Part shown: in pieces, positions 63,418 through 64,000 of the stretch
Layout: each line of letters starts with the position of its first letter
How positions within the stretch are numbered: the stretch's first letter is position 1
NCBI RefSeq assembly: GCF_019492055.1
Contig: NZ_JAICBX010000001.1
Location: 1,488,001-1,552,000 of the forward strand
Length of the DNA: 64,000 bases
DNA from: Flavimaribacter sediminis
GTDB taxonomy: Bacteria; Pseudomonadota; Alphaproteobacteria; Rhizobiales; Rhizobiaceae
Reading direction: 5' to 3'
The notes under the pieces: model-generated
What the model was told of the DNA's origin: nothing
The model's database searches: none
The model's input: the letters and a program-made list of their open reading frames with translations, nothing else
Translations under genes and position numbers: made by a program

Positions 63418-64000
63418 GGGAAGCCTCCGACCCGTGATCCTCTCCGTGGATACCACCCATCAAAAGCCCGATTCTCTCGAGCGTCATATTCGCCGCCGGC
63501 TCAGCTTCTGTAAGCGTGCCTTCGTTGATGACTGCGATTTTAGTCGCCACTTCGAAGATTTCGTCGAGATCCTGACTGATGATAACGACCGCCGAGCCGT
63601 TTTCGGCCAGGTCGATCAGCGCCTGCCGGATGCGGCTTGCAGCTCCCGCGTCTACGCCCCATGTCGGTTGATTGACGATCATGACAGCAGGTTGCCGGTC
63701 GAGTTCCCGTCCGACGATGTATTTCTGCAGATTGCCCCCTGACAGCGAGGAAGCTTGCGGATCATCGCCCGATTTCCGGACATCCATGTCCTCGATGATA
63801 CGTTGAGCCGCCTTTTTAACCGCGCCGCGATTGATGATTTTCAGCGGCCCTCCCTCAAGAAACACTTTCGCGTCTGAGCGGTGCCGCGCAAGGATCATGT
63901 TATCCGATAGGGACATCTGGGAAACGGCGGCATGCCCGTGCCGCTCCTCAGGAACGAAAGCCGCTCCGAGCAGGCGCCGTCCGGAAATATCGAGTTTTCC
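63407..64000 (-). CDS. ABC transporter ATP-binding protein, C-terminal part
   Basis: The frame is open to the window edge, so the 5' part is missing. The visible 197 residues are the second ATPase half of a YufO/RbsA-like protein: GRRLLGAAFVPEERHGHAA, the signature LSGGNLQKYIVGRELD near the middle, Walker B-type PAVMIVNQPTWGVDAG, and VVIISQDLDEIFEVATKIAV with the H-loop position occupied by Gln-Asp as in RbsA-type second domains. This type has two fused ATPase domains. It is the first gene of the importer operon seen here. Confidence 0.9.
   Translation of the reverse strand, partial: GKLDISGRRLLGAAFVPEERHGHAAVSQMSLSDNMILARHRSDAKVFLEGGPLKIINRGAVKKAAQRIIEDMDVRKSGDDPQASSLSGGNLQKYIVGRELDRQPAVMIVNQPTWGVDAGAASRIRQALIDLAENGSAVVIISQDLDEIFEVATKIAVINEGTLTEAEPAANMTLERIGLLMGGIHGEDHGSEASHAH

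Overview
The window looks like a chromosomal segment of an alphaproteobacterium, most likely of the order Hyphomicrobiales (Rhizobiales). This is inferred from gene order typical of that group: trkH-hfq-hflX-mazG, then tatD/metG/holB/tmk/dac/rlpA followed by tRNA-Ser, and comEC-gltX-gltA-parE. G+C is moderate and most genes are tightly packed with short ATGA overlaps. No genus can be assigned from the sequence alone.

Layout. 1-8.6 kb: end of a TrkH potassium transporter, hfq, hflX, mazG, a GFA-domain protein, a TAT-exported PhoX-like protein, a TetR regulator facing a DUF1772 membrane protein across a twin GTACA-N4-TGTAC operator, a lipase-like hydrolase and a TfoX-N protein. 8.6-16.8 kb: housekeeping block (MBL hydrolase, TatD, MetRS, DNA polymerase III delta prime, dTMP kinase, PBP5-type carboxypeptidase, RlpA). 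16.88-28.63 kb: tRNA-Ser(UGA) used as the attachment site of an 11.66-kb integrated element. The element has a 14-bp core direct repeat, a 13-bp repeat just inside each end, a tyrosine integrase, AlpA, small unknown genes and a reduced set of phage virion genes (protease-capsid fusion, tape measure, gpD). No terminase, portal or lysis gene is recognisable. 28.7-37.2 kb: a hydrolase fragment and a surface-polysaccharide-like group (sulfotransferase-like protein, two paralogous glycosyltransferase-like proteins that converge and overlap, an MsbA-type exporter, a GT2). 37.3-45.4 kb: M15-like lipoprotein, comEC, gltX, gltA, parE, DUF1428.

45.6-51.2 kb is a catabolic-looking cluster: AMP-forming ligase, acyl-CoA dehydrogenase-fold flavoprotein, alpha/beta hydrolase and NicX-like protein on one strand; flavin reductase and MarR regulator diverging on the other. 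The combination resembles ring opening of an N-heterocycle fed by a two-component flavin monooxygenase. The substrate is unknown.

51.5-59.7 kb is the most unusual part: a full-length vanadium-haloperoxidase homologue in which several vanadate or catalytic residues appear substituted, two stand-alone carrier-protein/thioesterase didomain proteins whose thioesterase nucleophile is Cys instead of Ser, a secreted FG-GAP-like protein, and a flavin-dependent tryptophan-halogenase-family protein. No adenylation, condensation or ketosynthase domain lies among them. This could be a small undescribed halogenation or specialised-metabolite locus. The window ends with a universal stress protein and a BMP/nucleoside-type ABC importer operon that runs off the edge.
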